A stretch of 64,000 bases of DNA from Liolophura sinensis (Eukaryota > Mollusca > Polyplacophora > Chitonida > Chitonidae). Each line of letters starts with the position of its first letter. The stretch's first letter is position 1. The translations under genes and the position numbers were made by a program. The stretch spans positions 15,989,608 through 16,053,607 of the forward strand of contig NC_088299.1 in NCBI RefSeq assembly GCF_032854445.1, read 5' to 3'. A model generated the notes under the pieces. The model was not told where the DNA came from. It worked only from the letters and a program-made list of their open reading frames with translations, and made no database searches. Positions 25,262 through 36,509 of this stretch are shown here, piece after piece.

Positions 25262-25530
25262 TTTTGTTTCTGTTCTGAGTTGTCTTGTGTTTCTGTTCTG
25301 GTGTTTGTTTGTTTTTTCTGTTCTGAGTTTTGTTTGTGTTTGTGTTCGGAATTTTACTTATCTTTCTGTTTTCAGTTTGCTTGTGTTTCTGTCCTCCGTC
25401 TTGCTTGTATTTTTGTTCTGAGGTTTGTTTGTGTTTCTATTCTGAGTTTTGCTTGTCTTTCTGTTCTAGGCTATGCTTGTGTCTCTTTTTTGAGTTTTGC
25501 GTGTGAGTTTTGCTTCTGTGCCATTCTGAC
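25262..25530. repeat. Expanded T-rich repeat from protease intron 5 (copy A)
   Basis: Imperfect ~24-30 bp units of TTCTGTTCTGAGTTTTGCTT. Unexpanded relatives sit at the same place, just before the last exon, in the other protease copies, so the expansion is specific to copy A. Confidence 0.75.
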
Positions 25531-26338
25531 TGATAATAGCGTCTGTCTGACACGGAGACAGTCACGGCCCCATGGTGTGAAGCGGAATCCTGGCAGGAAT
25601 CATCCCCTGGGGAGTCTCTTCATGTCTCTTCATGAGTCTCTTCAAATATTTGTATTCAACTTTTTGAGGTTAAAATAAAATGGGACATAACAATATTAGT
25701 TAGTGTTGCGTTCTTTGTACACTATATATTCATTAGTCTGACGTAACAAACTTTTAATCATATAACTAAAATGCCTTGCATTTGGTGAATTCTTTTCGTG
25801 CTATTTTCCAGTTTTATGACCATGCACTTTAGGTGGGTTGTAGTTTTAGTTGTATATCTATTAAGCATTTGTAAATAAAGAATGTTTCACTTAGATACAT
25901 ATTGGCGGTCGATTTATGACTGAAGGAAACAGGGTGTATACCACACATTGCCAGGCACTTGACATATCCCCTGACTTAAAGCGACAGGTGCACAAGTTAT
26001 CGGGATTTAAGCCAAGGGCTAGTGGGCAATGGAGGAAACCACTGGTTCATCCTGCCACGAAGATATTGCGAGCGCTTCGTCGCATTACGACCGGTGAATT
26101 GGCGAGGTGCGTGAAAGTACACAGGGTGAATGACAGTCTGTACCTCGGCTTATTGTGTAGCCGTCATTAGGAATGCACAAAATGCCATACACATTCAGAA
26201 AATGAATCTGTTATTTTAACAGAAAGTCTGCTGTCTGAGAGATGCTAGAATGTATTCTGCTACTGCAACTGATTATTCTATCAAATATGGCACACTCATT
26301 ATATTAAATTAACATAAAGATTCAACATTGAACAACAG

Positions 26339-26617
26339 GGGGCCTCCGTGGCTCAGCTAGTTAGCGTGCTAGCGCAGCGTAATGACCCAGGAGTCTCTCA
26401 CCAATGCGGTCGATGTGAGTTCAAGTCCAGCTCATGCTGGCTCCCTCTCCGGCCGTACGTGGGAAGGTCTTGCAGCAACCTGCGGATGGTCGTGGGTTTT
26501 CCCCGGGCTGTGCCCGGTTTCCACCCACCATAATGCTGGCCGCCGTCGTATATTATATTCGTCGTGAAATATTCTTGAGTACGGCGTAAAACACCAATGA
26601 AATAAATAAATAAATAG
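26339..26617 (+). mobile_element. Full-length tRNA-derived SINE, clean insertion
   Basis: Complete copy: GGCCTCCGTGGCTCAGCTAG head with A-box, GAGTTCAAGTCC B-box, body with CGGATGGTCGTGGGTTTTCC, and a 3' tail TACGGCGTAAAACACCAATG followed by (AAAT)n. A 9-bp target-site duplication GAACAACAG lies at 26330-26338 and 26618-26626. The homologous site near 43,545 (AGAACTACAGAATACTATG) is empty. Confidence 0.95.
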
Positions 26618-27450
26618 AACAACAGAATATTATGTTGAATATGGCACGGCATTGTGTTATAACAACAGAATACATTCTAGCATCACTCAAGAGTACAAAC
26701 ATTCTGTTTAAATTAACAGATTGATTTAGTGCTCAGATTTATATACAAGTAAATTGAGATTATTCACGTTGACAGGAAAACTTTTCTGTGGTAAGGCTTA
26801 TTTGTGAAACCGTACCATAAGGCGAGGGTTGCTCTTGGACAAACTAGGCTAGTCATGTCACACCAAAGGAGTGAAGTAGTATTTCATAGCATGAGAAGAG
26901 GCTACCATTAAAATTTGATGAATGGAGGCGAGGTCCGCACATTCAAGCAAAGCTAGAGGCTTTATACATACACGGGTAAACACTGTCTTGTAAATATTCT
27001 CTTCATGAAGTGATGTACTTGTATATAATGATTAACCGAGTTCACTCGTCATGATGAATGAAGACGGTTTTAGTTCAGCACAATTACTGCATGTCATATT
27101 TTCTTTGTAGGCCTACGCATTAGCACTTTGATATTATCATTCGTCAGTTGTCTATCAGACTCCTGTTGTAGATTTCTCAACCTCTGCCGTTAGTGGGCGA
27201 CCTAACATCGTGTATTCCAGGCACTCAAGGAGAAGTGAAATAATAGTATGTTGTTAAAAACAAACAAATGAATAAACCAAGTAGCATCTGCCATTAATAT
27301 GGAGAACGCCATCACTGCAAGCCGTATGGTAACGTGTTGGAAAATTGCTGTTGTTAAACCCTGGTAGGCATTGTTGTTGAAACCTACGCAGTCAGAAGTA
27401 TAAAAGACTGGCCGAAAATTGCAACTGTCTTGGGCAGTTGTTGAAACCTG

Positions 27451-29449
27451 GGCAGCTGTGGCGATTTTGCTAGAGACAGTATATTATTTCACATAATTGC
27501 ATGGCAGGTTAGGGTTTAATTTACTGCCTTGTCCATAACGTAGACATAGGCTTTACCTGTAGAATGTGAATTTTTATTAGTTAGAGATATCCTTAAATCA
27601 AATTAGAATTTTTGTGGAATATTTTGGAAGATTTTGAACATGTAGAGACAGGATAGTTTGTGAGCGCAAAATGAGCGGAAGTTATTTTTGGCGCCTTGAT
27701 ATAACTTCTGAAGGACACAGTTTCCATGGACCCCTGTCCTTTTCAACGTAAAAATTTTAATATTTGATGATTTAATTAGATAACAATATTTCACATATAA
27801 TACATTAACATGTTGAAGGAGTTTCTCTTCAAGTTTGGTGGTCAGATATAGTTTGGCTAGGTTGCAAACAGCATTTTTCTAGCGACCTTAAGTTTGGCGA
27901 AACATCCCCCATTGTTAATATTTTAGAGTGAGAAATTCGAGTAGAGTTTCCATTACTTTTGGACAGAGTCTTGTTGTTACAAACTACGTACAGCATCTTT
28001 CCAGTTAAAACAACATTAGTACTCACTGACTGTGGCATGATTTTGGCATAAAATATCCTTTGTACCAAGTTTAATCATTTTTCGTTGTTGTTGTTTCACC
28101 GCACACGATCGTAGTTCACGGTGAACTGCCGTTTGACGAGATTGTCTACTTTACGACATCCTTTAGTGTTAAACTCATATTGAAGAGTTTCAATAGGGGC
28201 ATGAACTTATACTTGCGAAAGAAAATATTTTTACTCTACAGGCTCATCTCCCCTTTACCTACAAGTTATTGTTCATCTTTTCATTATTAAAATCTATTTA
28301 GTTAGATTTTTGTGCCATAAGATTAGATACGCATGTAGCCCCTACATTACATGTATAGTATTTCTGTACATAGATGCTGTGACTTTGGTATTAGCCAATT
28401 AGTGCTCTGAGTACCATCCTTGGTACTCATGAATATTTATGAGGGCAGATTATAAATACTGGGCAAATTCCCACTTTTAGTCCCAGATGATCTCGGACCA
28501 CTGTCGTGTTAACATCTCAATTTCCACCTAGTTAGCTTTCTCAGGCAGATATTTTACATTTATATCAGCAGTTAAAGTAGTAGTTAGACAAGTTGTCAGC
28601 ACTAAAGTGGGATTTCAGCTTTAGAGCTTACCAGTGGGGTTGTTCAGAGCTTAACATTGGGACTGTTAGTTCCAAATTGTGACACAAGTGTTCCCAGGCT
28701 GTGGGACTGACTTTCCCAGGCTGTGGGAATGATATTCCCAACCATGATTGAGGCAGTATATCTCAATGGTTTGTAACTGGGATTTTCTGGACCAAAAGTT
28801 CGTAATTCCTAAGTATGTGCTGAAATATAAATACTGGGAGAAGTGGTCTATACATATAAGTGCCCCTGAGCAACAGTGGGACTGGGATTCCCAGTTTCGA
28901 CACGGTGAGACGCCGAGTTCCAGATTTTGGAACTCGTATTCCCAAGCTATTACTGGACCATTACTGGAATTGCTACTCCCAGAGAAGACCTGGAAGCATT
29001 ATTTGCTAATAATTTCCTGGCATATGGCTGACATACCGTCTATATAACAACAGTAGGACATGCAGGTATCACAAAAGAAGTAGGATTAATACCTGTCTGA
29101 GATATCCCTAACACAGTTACCTGCACCGACTGAAGTACAGATGTCATGTGCCTGTATACAGTACCTGCACCTTGACATATATATATACTGATTTCTTATT
29201 TCGGACTTTTCTTGGTCATTCAAAGTTCATAGCTAACTAGTCATTTTCCCGAACAGGCTACTGAATAATATGGACTGACTGAAGCTGACATTCAAAAGAA
29301 TCCATAGAAGCGGACGTCTCCAGAAGTAGACAGATGTGGTTCCAGAGTTTGACACTATGTGTTTCACGCTACCAATATTGTGTTTTCCCCTGTTGTAAAC
29401 GGTGTGACTTGGAACTGGGATATTAGTACCAAGTGGCTACAATACTTAG
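27451..29449. other. ~2-kb segment unique to the long duplication copy
   Basis: Splits the 18-bp minisatellite of copy A and is absent at the matching place near 44,380. It contains several (C/T)TCCCAGGCTGTGGGA-type near-palindromes around 28,690-28,740. No terminal inverted repeats, coding motif or poly-A tail was found, so it may be an insertion here or a loss in the other copy. Confidence 0.5.
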
Positions 29450-30362
29450 TCAGTTGTTGAAACTTGGGCGGTTGTTGGAACGTGGGTAGTGGTTAAAATA
29501 TAGGCAGCTGTTGAAACTTGAGTAGATGTTGAAACTTGGGCAGTTGTTGAAACTTGGGCAGTTGTTGAAACTTGGGCAGTTGTTGAAACCTGGGCAGTTG
29601 TTGAAACCTAGACAGCTGTTGAAACTTGGGTTGTCGCTGGAACTTGGGCAGTTGTTGCAACCTAGGCAGTTGTAAAAACTTGGGCAGTTGTTGCAACCTA
29701 GGCAGTTGTTGAAACTTGGGCAGTTGTTGCAACTTGGGCAGTTGTTGCAACCTGGGCAGTTGTTGAAACTTAGGCTGTCGCTGAAACTTGGGCAGTTGTT
29801 GCAACCTGAGCAGTTGTTAAAGCTTGGGCAGTTGTTGAAACCTGGGCAGTTGTTGAAATCTGGGCAGTTGTTGAAACCTGTGCAGTTGTTGAAACCTAGA
29901 CAGCTGTTGGAACATAGGCAGTTGTTGAAACTTGGGCAGTTGTTGCATTCTGGGCAGTTCTTGAAACATGAGCAGTTGTTGAAACCTGGGAAGCTGTTGA
30001 ACCCTAGACAGCTGTTGAAACTTGGGCATTTGTTGAAACTTGGGCAGTTGTTGAAACTTGGGCAGTTGATAAAAGCTGCGCAGTTGTTGAAACCTAGACA
30101 GCTGTTGAAACCTAGGCAGCTGTTGAAACTTGGGAAGTTGTTGAAACCTGAGCAGTTGTTGAAATCTAGACAGCTGTTGGAACTTGGGCAGTTGTAAAAA
30201 CTTGGGCCGTTGTTGAAACCTGAGCAGTTGTTGCAACCTAGACAGCTGTTGAAACTTGGGCATTTGCTGAAACTTGGGCAGTCGTTGAAACCTGGGCAGT
30301 TGTTGAAACCTGGGCAGTTGTTGAAAACTGGGCAGTTGTTAAAACCTGGGCAGTTGTTGACA
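29450..30362. repeat. 18-bp minisatellite (~50 units)
   Basis: Tandem TTGGGCAGTTGTTGAAAC with point variants. Since 18 is divisible by three and no unit creates stops, open frames of over 100 codons run through it: FNNCPS on one strand frame, LPKFQQ on another. They are not believed to be genes. A short version of the same array is at 44,351-44,507. Confidence 0.95.
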
Positions 30363-31110
30363 ACGCAAAAAACAGGGGAAAAGGCATGACAAAGAAAGTC
30401 CAAGCAAAGTGGAAGGCTTCTGGTGTTTACAATGTTAACGCCAGAGCAAAGCAGCGTTTCAACGTATGAGCTCAAATCTGATAGTGGCCATGCCGTCTGT
30501 GTTTACACTGCAAGTACAGCGATGAAATATGCTAAAGACCGTCTTTGTTCTCCCCGACATTGACAAGCCATTTTAGCTGAAACCCAGTGTACAGTTTTGT
30601 ATGAGAAGAAGAGTATGAGAAGAACCTAACCCCTGGTGTAACTCTACCGCTATTGATTTATAGATCACAAAAACGTCTATTTTGTGTGTGTGTGTGGGGG
30701 GGGGGGGTGAGCATTATTATTCAAGAGATTTGTAATTGATGCCTACAAGTCGTGTTCGATCAAGTCTTCACAGGCCTATGTCATTTCGATTTCCCTACTG
30801 AACCAATGACAAGTGAGGTTGTGGGATCGAATCTGGCTCTGGCTGGGCTGACAGCTCAGCAAGCGGAATTAATGTTTAATAAAGAAGAAAAGCAGGCTAT
30901 AATAATACTGCTTTATTTCTGTAACGAGCATATGCACACAAATGATGGCAACACATATATATGATACACAGCCTGCATAATACAATAACAATAACCAAGC
31001 ATATATCTTACAACATATGTACAATTACCTGACAGTACGATAAAAGTGAGGACTAAGTGCAGAAATTTGCTTTCGAATTTTAAGTCTGATTTTCATTTGT
31101 CTTAGGAGTT

Positions 31111-31262
31111 GTGGGCCAGTCCCGGAAGTACTGCAATACCGGGTTAACCCGTGGCGAGAATGGAGCAAGCTCCAAATCTCTCACCCATTTCCAAAAATCA
31201 GTTTAATATCGATGCCCTCCGATGGAAGGCGTATCAGATATTAAGCTGATAAGAACAGATAC
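31111..31262 (-). ncRNA. U2: U2 snRNA gene, nucleotides ~36 to 3' end (split by the LINE)
   Basis: On the minus strand this reads GTATCTGTTCTTATCAG, then stem-loop IIa (ATCAG...CTGAT), stem-loop IIb (CCTTCCATCGGAGGG), the Sm site GATTTTTGGA, the stem III loop GGAGCTTGCTCC, and stem IV (CCGGTATTGCAGTACTTCCGGG). Order, spacing and key motifs are those of U2, the snRNA that pairs with the intron branch site in the spliceosome. The IIb stem has a different sequence from vertebrate U2 but still pairs, which suggests the gene was once functional. Its first 35 nt are absent here and the head is found 5.2 kb away at 36,483-36,509. Confidence 0.93.
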
Positions 31263-31603
31263 TTTTTTTTTCTTCTTTGAAAAGACGTTTATTATACAAG
31301 AATATACATGCATTTAATTCATTCTGCGACTTCTTATTTACAGGAATGGAGCATGCATTATGTACAATGATGAAGGATAAAAGCAGGATGAAGAGATGCC
31401 AGCGACCAGCGCCAGCAACAGGTAAGTAAAATATTTGACGGTGAGTATATACAATTATTTATACTAATATTAACATGAATTACACTAAATAACAGGCGTA
31501 CATAGACAATTATTTATTAAGAGCATTTGGTAATCAATATCCTGAGAAGCCGCAGATAACAAACAGGTAAGTAGTTTATAGTACAGAAGTAATCAACATG
31601 CAA

Positions 31604-34600
31604 TTAAAGCAGAAATTCCAATACATTATTTTCAGTAACGAGGCATAAACGTAGGTCGCAGGACCACTGGTCAAGAAACTGAGGGACAGGTAAACGATGA
31701 AACTCAACACGAATGCGAGAACGAACCGTCGACTCAAAGAAAGAAATTACGCGGGATCGAGTGAAAGAGCGGTGATGATGCTTTCGCTCATTCCTACACT
31801 TCCACACGATCCACTTCAACTGAGAAGTAAGGAACAGAAAGAAATCATTATAAAATCTGTTGTCACAAGGAGTGAAAACCGAAAACACAACAGTTTGGAG
31901 CGAGAAACGAACAGAAATTAGAGTCAAACGTTCAATTAAATCAGAGAGATAATCCCATAAGGGTTGAACAAAAGTGCAAGAAAAGAATAGGTGCTCAATG
32001 GTTTCCCAGTGAGCACCACAAAATAAACATAAATAACGACGGGGTTCTCTGCAAATCTTATTTAAGAAGCACCCTGTATACAAGATTCTATTTACAAGCC
32101 TAAACAAAAAGTTCTTTACGTTATTTTCTAAAATGTTTACATTTACATTCTTAAACACACAGACAAAATCAATATTGGGGAACAGTTTAACAACATGGGG
32201 CTGAACACATACGGGGGAAACAAAGACAGCATAGGCTTTTTTAGATGAAAAAGATAACAGATCGGCATCAGGGGATAACAGAACAAACTCTGAGAGGGCC
32301 GCGAGAGCATTCTGGTAAAACAAAGGAACGGAAGTAGAATGGGGAATTAAATTACTAGCAAAAGAAGGACAAAGGCAACGTAACTGAAGGCCCACCCAAT
32401 AAATTGCGAAATAGCACCACATAGGGCACTCTTCCGACTGAAATAAACAAACTAAACGTTTTAAATGCATAAGGTGAAACGCTTTTAACTTAGAAGGGAT
32501 GTGAACCAAACCAAAACCCCCAGAAGAGACTGGATTAAATAAGACCTCCCTCTTTAGGCACTCATGAGCGCCACCCCAAAAGAACTGAAAAACTGAATGA
32601 TTAAGCAACTTAAGATACGCTTGGGAGAGGGGCAAAATAGAACCGACATACCATAGCTTGGATAACGCTAAAACATTAATTAAAACAGAACGGCCTTTAA
32701 AAGACAGGTGCCTGTTCTTCCATAGATTAAAAACATCATATATCTTATTTATAATCGGCCGCCAGTTGCTCTCTTGAATAGCACTCGTATTAGCCAACCC
32801 TAAGCGGCAACCAAGGATTTTCTTGACATCTTTAAACATTGTCACAGAGTATAGTGTAGGCTCGACCGACTGTGACCATCGACCGAGCCATAACCCATAC
32901 GTTTTAATCAAGTTAATTTTTGAACCAGAACCAAAAGCAAAAAGTTTACATAAGTTAATTACATGGATAACTGAAGGCCTTGATGTGAGGGTGCAGGAAA
33001 TATCGTCTGCAAACGCGGATAATTTGACAACCTTTTTGGGTACCTGGAGGTTTAACTCCTTCAATTTCGGGCTTTGCACGGATTTTATTAAGGAGGGGTT
33101 CCAAAGAGAGCACATAAAGCAAGGGGCTTAAAGCACATCCCTGATGGACGCCCCTAGTCAGCGCAAACTGATCCGAAATAAAACCGTTTACCAAAACCGA
33201 GGCTTTTGACTCCGAATACAGGAGCTTGATCCAGCGCCGAAACGAGGGGCCGAAATTATAAACTTCTAATAGCCGAAAGAGGTACTCATGAGAGACGCGA
33301 TCGAAGGCCTTCTCATTATCGATACATAAGAATAAAGCAAGAATATCTTTAGAATCTACATAATCAATAATATTTCTAAGCAAATGGTAATTATCTAAAA
33401 TAGATCTGCCCGGAACAGAACAAGTCTGATCCGGGTGAACCAGAACAGACATTACAGTGTTTAATCGATTACATAGGACTTTGGAGATAATCTTATAGTC
33501 TAAATTTAGTAACGATATCGGACGCCAGTATTTTAGATTGTCGGTCTGGCTGGCGTCCTTACAAATAAGAGAGATGTAGCATAGCGACTGAGAGTCGCAC
33601 AGTTTAAATTCATCATAACAACGATTGAGGTATGTAACTAAATCTGAACCAATTACATCAAGAAATAAAGAATAGAACTCTTGGGGCAAACCGTCCGATC
33701 CAGGGGAAGAAAAGTCCTTCATCCCCGCCAGCGCAGCCCGCACCTCCTCAAGGGTAATAGGACCCTCAAGTGATTCGGACTCCGCCGAAGACAACGAAGG
33801 CAAATCAGAAAAGAAATAATCAAGGTAAGTATCTATAACTGGTTCCGCCGAAAATAAGGAGGAATAAAAAAGCCGGACGGCGGAAATCAATTCCAACTGA
33901 TCATACACAACAGAACCATCAACCGTAAGAAAATCAAAGACTTTACGTTGGGCTCTAGCCTTCTCCTTATTAAAAAAGAAACGGGAGGGCTTGTCGTCGA
34001 AATTAAAGTCAACGGCTTTTGATCTGATTTTGACGCCAAAGTTAAATGAAGCAACTAAATCGTTTAATTCACTTTTCAGATCCGAAAGAGAGGGGGAGCT
34101 AGGGTCAGTGGCCAGAAGTTCCGAAATTTGTTTGCGGAGAAGGCGAATGTTAGCATTTTTCACTTTTGATAACCTACGACTGTGGGAAACAATAAGCAAC
34201 TTAACTTCGTGTTTAAATTCCTCCCACCAGGAATGGGAATGGTCTGCAGAATCCGAAAAGACAGACCATAAATCTAAAAAATCCACCCGAAAGTCGGGGT
34301 CAGACAGGACACTGACATTACAGTGCCAGTAGCCCGGCCCGACCGCCGTCGACGGGAGGGAAACCAAAAAGGCATTGACAAAGGAATGATCAGAAATTGA
34401 ACAAACTGAAATGTCTGACTTGACCAAATACTTAACCAAGGAGGAAGAAATGAAAATACGATCAAGCAAACAAGAAACAGAACCATTTGACCATGAATAA
34501 GAACGGACGGTGGGATTAACATAAAGAAAACTATCAATCAGAGAAAAATCTGAGCACAAAGACCGGAGGGCCCCGGAACCGCCTAAGCCGCGGCCCGGGT

Positions 34601-35078
34601 TACCCCCATCCTTATCAATATCAACATCAAAAATACAGTTAAAGTCGCCCGCTAAGACAATGGGCCGGCTTGAAACACAAAAGGGAACCAAAGAACGAAA
34701 GAACTCTGGCCTATCAATCTCCTTAGTGGGAGCGTAGACCGAAATTAAACGTAATTTAAAATTATTAACGGAATAATCAACGCAAAGTAAACGACCGGAC
34801 AAGTCCCTATGGATCCTGCCCAACTCAACAGTTAACCGGGGGTGGAACAAAATTCCAAACCCACAACTAAAATTAGAACCGAAAGAAAAACAACATTGCC
34901 CTCCCCAGGAGGACTCCCACTGCTTTTGAACTCCAGTAGAGTCCAGGTGAGTCTCCCGGAGAAAGACAATGTCAAAATTCAAAGTGCTACAAAAAGTAGC
35001 TAACGTAGGGAACTTAGGATAAGAAAGCAAGCCGTTACAATTAATGGAGTGAAAAGATAAGCTAGCCATACTTAGCAA
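31604..35078 (-). pseudogene. LINE ORF2: APE endonuclease + reverse transcriptase, one frameshift
   Basis: Starts MLSMASLSFHSINCNGL. Endonuclease motifs in order: SINCNGL, FLRETHL (catalytic Glu), YAPTKE, LAGDFNC, CLLDRIF and SISDHSF, so the active-site set looks complete. Reverse transcriptase: SPGSDGLP, YWRPISLLNLDYKI, QTCSVPGRSI, CIDNEKAFDRV (motif A Asp), RGVHQGCALSPLLY (motif B) and FADD (motif C, Phe instead of the usual Tyr). A single frameshift near 33,045-33,060, just before FADD, separates the last third. The C-terminus has the finger CLFCGAHWETIEHLFFSC. About 1,150 residues overall. It nicks the target DNA and primes cDNA synthesis from LINE RNA. Confidence 0.9.
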
Positions 35079-35193
35079 TAAGCCTAAACATAAGTAACAG
35101 TAACTAAAACGTAAGAGCTTCTATAGAAAAAAACTTAGGGGGAAAAGGTAAGGAACATAAGTAAGAAGTACACTCACGTTCGTGCCCATTGTC

Positions 35194-36307
35194 CTAGCGT
35201 TTGCACAGCTTTCCTGGTAGAGTCCATGCGTCATCGGAAGAGCGCTTCCGGCCGTCACCGCTACCCATGTCTTCATAGCCGTCGAAGGCGGGCGGCAGGT
35301 CGCTGGATGTCAGACCTGTAAGGGTGTGCTGGGGCGAGGCGCAGGAATCAGAATCGGAAACGCTTTCCGCGATCTTCAGTGGGCTGACTACAGTAGACGC
35401 TTGGCTCTGAACAACCGAAACTTCCCGGTTGGGGGGGAACTGAAAGCTAGAGGCCGAGTCCTCTACCTCCGGCGATGCAACAGAATTGGAAAGGTCTTCC
35501 TCCATGTCGACTTCTGAGGCACAAGGGGAAGGTGTGCCGGGGGCTTCAGCCGTCTGGTCTGTTGAAAGAGCTGGCTCCACAACAACAACCTCACCGTCGC
35601 CCACTTTCTCCTCTGGGGAGGGTGTCGGCTCTTCGGGGTCTTCTGGCACATCATCACGACTCGCCACGTCCTTGGCCCGGAGGCGTCTGACCAGGTGGAC
35701 TTCGAGCACTCCGCCGTGGTGTGCTTGAAGGATCTGCAGCTGAGGCATGCCACTGCCACTCTTTGCGGATATGGCCGCGACCCTCACACCGCAAGCAGAG
35801 GGGGGCGCGACCCTCCATGATCACTAGGGCCGGGAAGCCGTGGATGGATGTGATGTCCGGAATAGCATGTACTTTATCGACGGACACGGACAGCTTGTAC
35901 CATCTACCCCCGTTTTGTAGGCCTGTTATCCTGTGGGTGGTGAACTTGGATAATAGAATTTCTCCGTAAGATGCACAGAATCTGTCGACTACCTCTTTCG
36001 ACAGAGACAGGGGGAGCCACAGAATCCTCACAGTAACCTGCCTCTTCATGAAGGCAGAGAAGACGAAACCAGCATCACAGTCCAAATTGCTGGTTTGTTC
36101 GAGAGCTATAGCTCTCTTTGCTGCCTCAACCGTACGGAACAACACGTACCAGTCCTTAGAACCACGTAACTGGCCAATTACTTCGAAGCAATCCACTGGA
36201 AAATTCTCCTCTTTGGTCAAATAATTGAAAAGGTGCATGTGCACATCTCCACGGGAGGGTCTGGTTAAGGTCACCTTCACCGCACTCTCCAATCGTCTTG
36301 GGTCCAT
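35194..36307 (-). pseudogene. LINE ORF1: RRM-like domain and CCHC zinc knuckles, frame-broken
   Basis: Starts MDPRRLESAVKVTLTRPSRG. The first ~170 residues look like a nucleic-acid-binding (RRM-like) region, followed by a knuckle CLRCEGRGHIRKE whose last Cys falls at a frame break. A second, perfect CCHC knuckle CLSCRSFKHTTAEC is read in another frame around 35,750-35,700. An acidic Pro/Ser-rich tail (PEDPEEPTPSPEEK) in a third frame ends at 35,194. So about two frameshifts lie near 35,700-35,770. ORF1 proteins of this kind coat LINE RNA. The 115-bp gap to ORF2 is normal for the family. Confidence 0.8.
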
Positions 36308-36482
36308 CCTGAAAAATGAGGTCTGACTTTACCCCAGGCGCCTCCACACGGGGTCTGGGCCAAAACGGGAATACAACGATCTGACACAGGGAGTGACAAC
36401 AGCCCCTCCAAAAAAATATGACAGGTGTATATCGCTGCCTTAAAGATCAAGGCTTAACAGATATCAACCTGGAACCGCAAAT

Positions 36483-36509
36483 ATCTTAGCCAAAAGGCCG
36501 AGAAGCGAT
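36483..36509 (-). ncRNA. U2: U2 snRNA gene head, nucleotides 1-27
   Basis: The minus strand reads ATCGCTTCTCGGCCTTTTGG then CTAAGAT, a perfect match to U2 nucleotides 1-27. Homology stops there. With the 3' part resuming at nucleotide 36 (possibly 35), 7-8 bp of the target are missing at the junction, including part of the branch-site pairing element. Confidence 0.93.

Larger units (their letters stand above)
22590..25670 (+). pseudogene. Decayed chymotrypsin-like serine protease gene (copy A)
   Basis: Recognisable remains in order: exon 1 end (~22600-22638, TTTGTGGCTG then GT donor); exon 2 (~22824-23026), whose propeptide/IVGG region is broken by stops and small indels and where the active-site AAHC codons read AYC-like; exon 3 (~23380-23440), cut off by a simple-sequence run; exon 5 (~25056-25160), with frame loss; and exon 6 (~25553-25630), in which the GDSGGP motif is degraded. 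Exon 4, which should carry the catalytic Asp, is missing; a 1.5-kb minisatellite sits where it should be. Its 5' part resembles the minus-strand intact copies, while its 3' flank matches the flank of the relic at 40.4-42.9 kb. Not a functional gene. Confidence 0.88.
25640..30850. repeat. Segmental duplication, long copy (3' flank of protease A)
   Basis: Colinear with 42,880-44,965. Shared blocks include the text after the last exon, a block with TGGCGGTCGATTTATGACTG, one with GTCCAAGCAAAGTGGAAGGC, and one with CTACAAGTCG near 30745. This copy is longer because of a SINE at 26,339, about 2 kb at 27,451-29,449, and an expanded 18-bp array. No gene was recognised in it. Confidence 0.88.
31263..36482 (-). 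mobile_element. Tx1/L1-type LINE inserted in U2 snRNA gene (Keno-like)
   Basis: About 5.2 kb on the minus strand. The 5' UTR is at 36482-36308, ORF1 at 36307-35194, ORF2 at 35078-31604, then a ~340-bp 3' UTR ending in an A-rich tail (AAGAAGAAAAAAAAA) that abuts U2 nucleotide ~36. ORF2 has an APE-type endonuclease, a reverse transcriptase, and a C-terminal C-x2-C-x8-H-x4-C finger. Wording such as VHPDQTCSVPGRSILDN is typical of the Tx1 branch of the L1 superfamily. Keno, a Tx1-clade LINE described from vertebrates, is known to target U2 genes, which fits the location. Nearly full length, with about three frame breaks in total, so the insertion is fairly recent. Confidence 0.9.

Noticed and set aside
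26339-26440. A tRNA gene
   Set aside because: A and B boxes are present, but the stretch is the head of a SINE with body, tail and target-site duplication; no tRNA cloverleaf end.
29450-30475. 341-codon Cys/Asn-rich open frame (FNNCPSFNNCPG...) on the minus strand
   Set aside because: It runs through an 18-bp minisatellite; other frames of both strands are open too, and the duplicate locus has only ~9 units. A repeat artefact.
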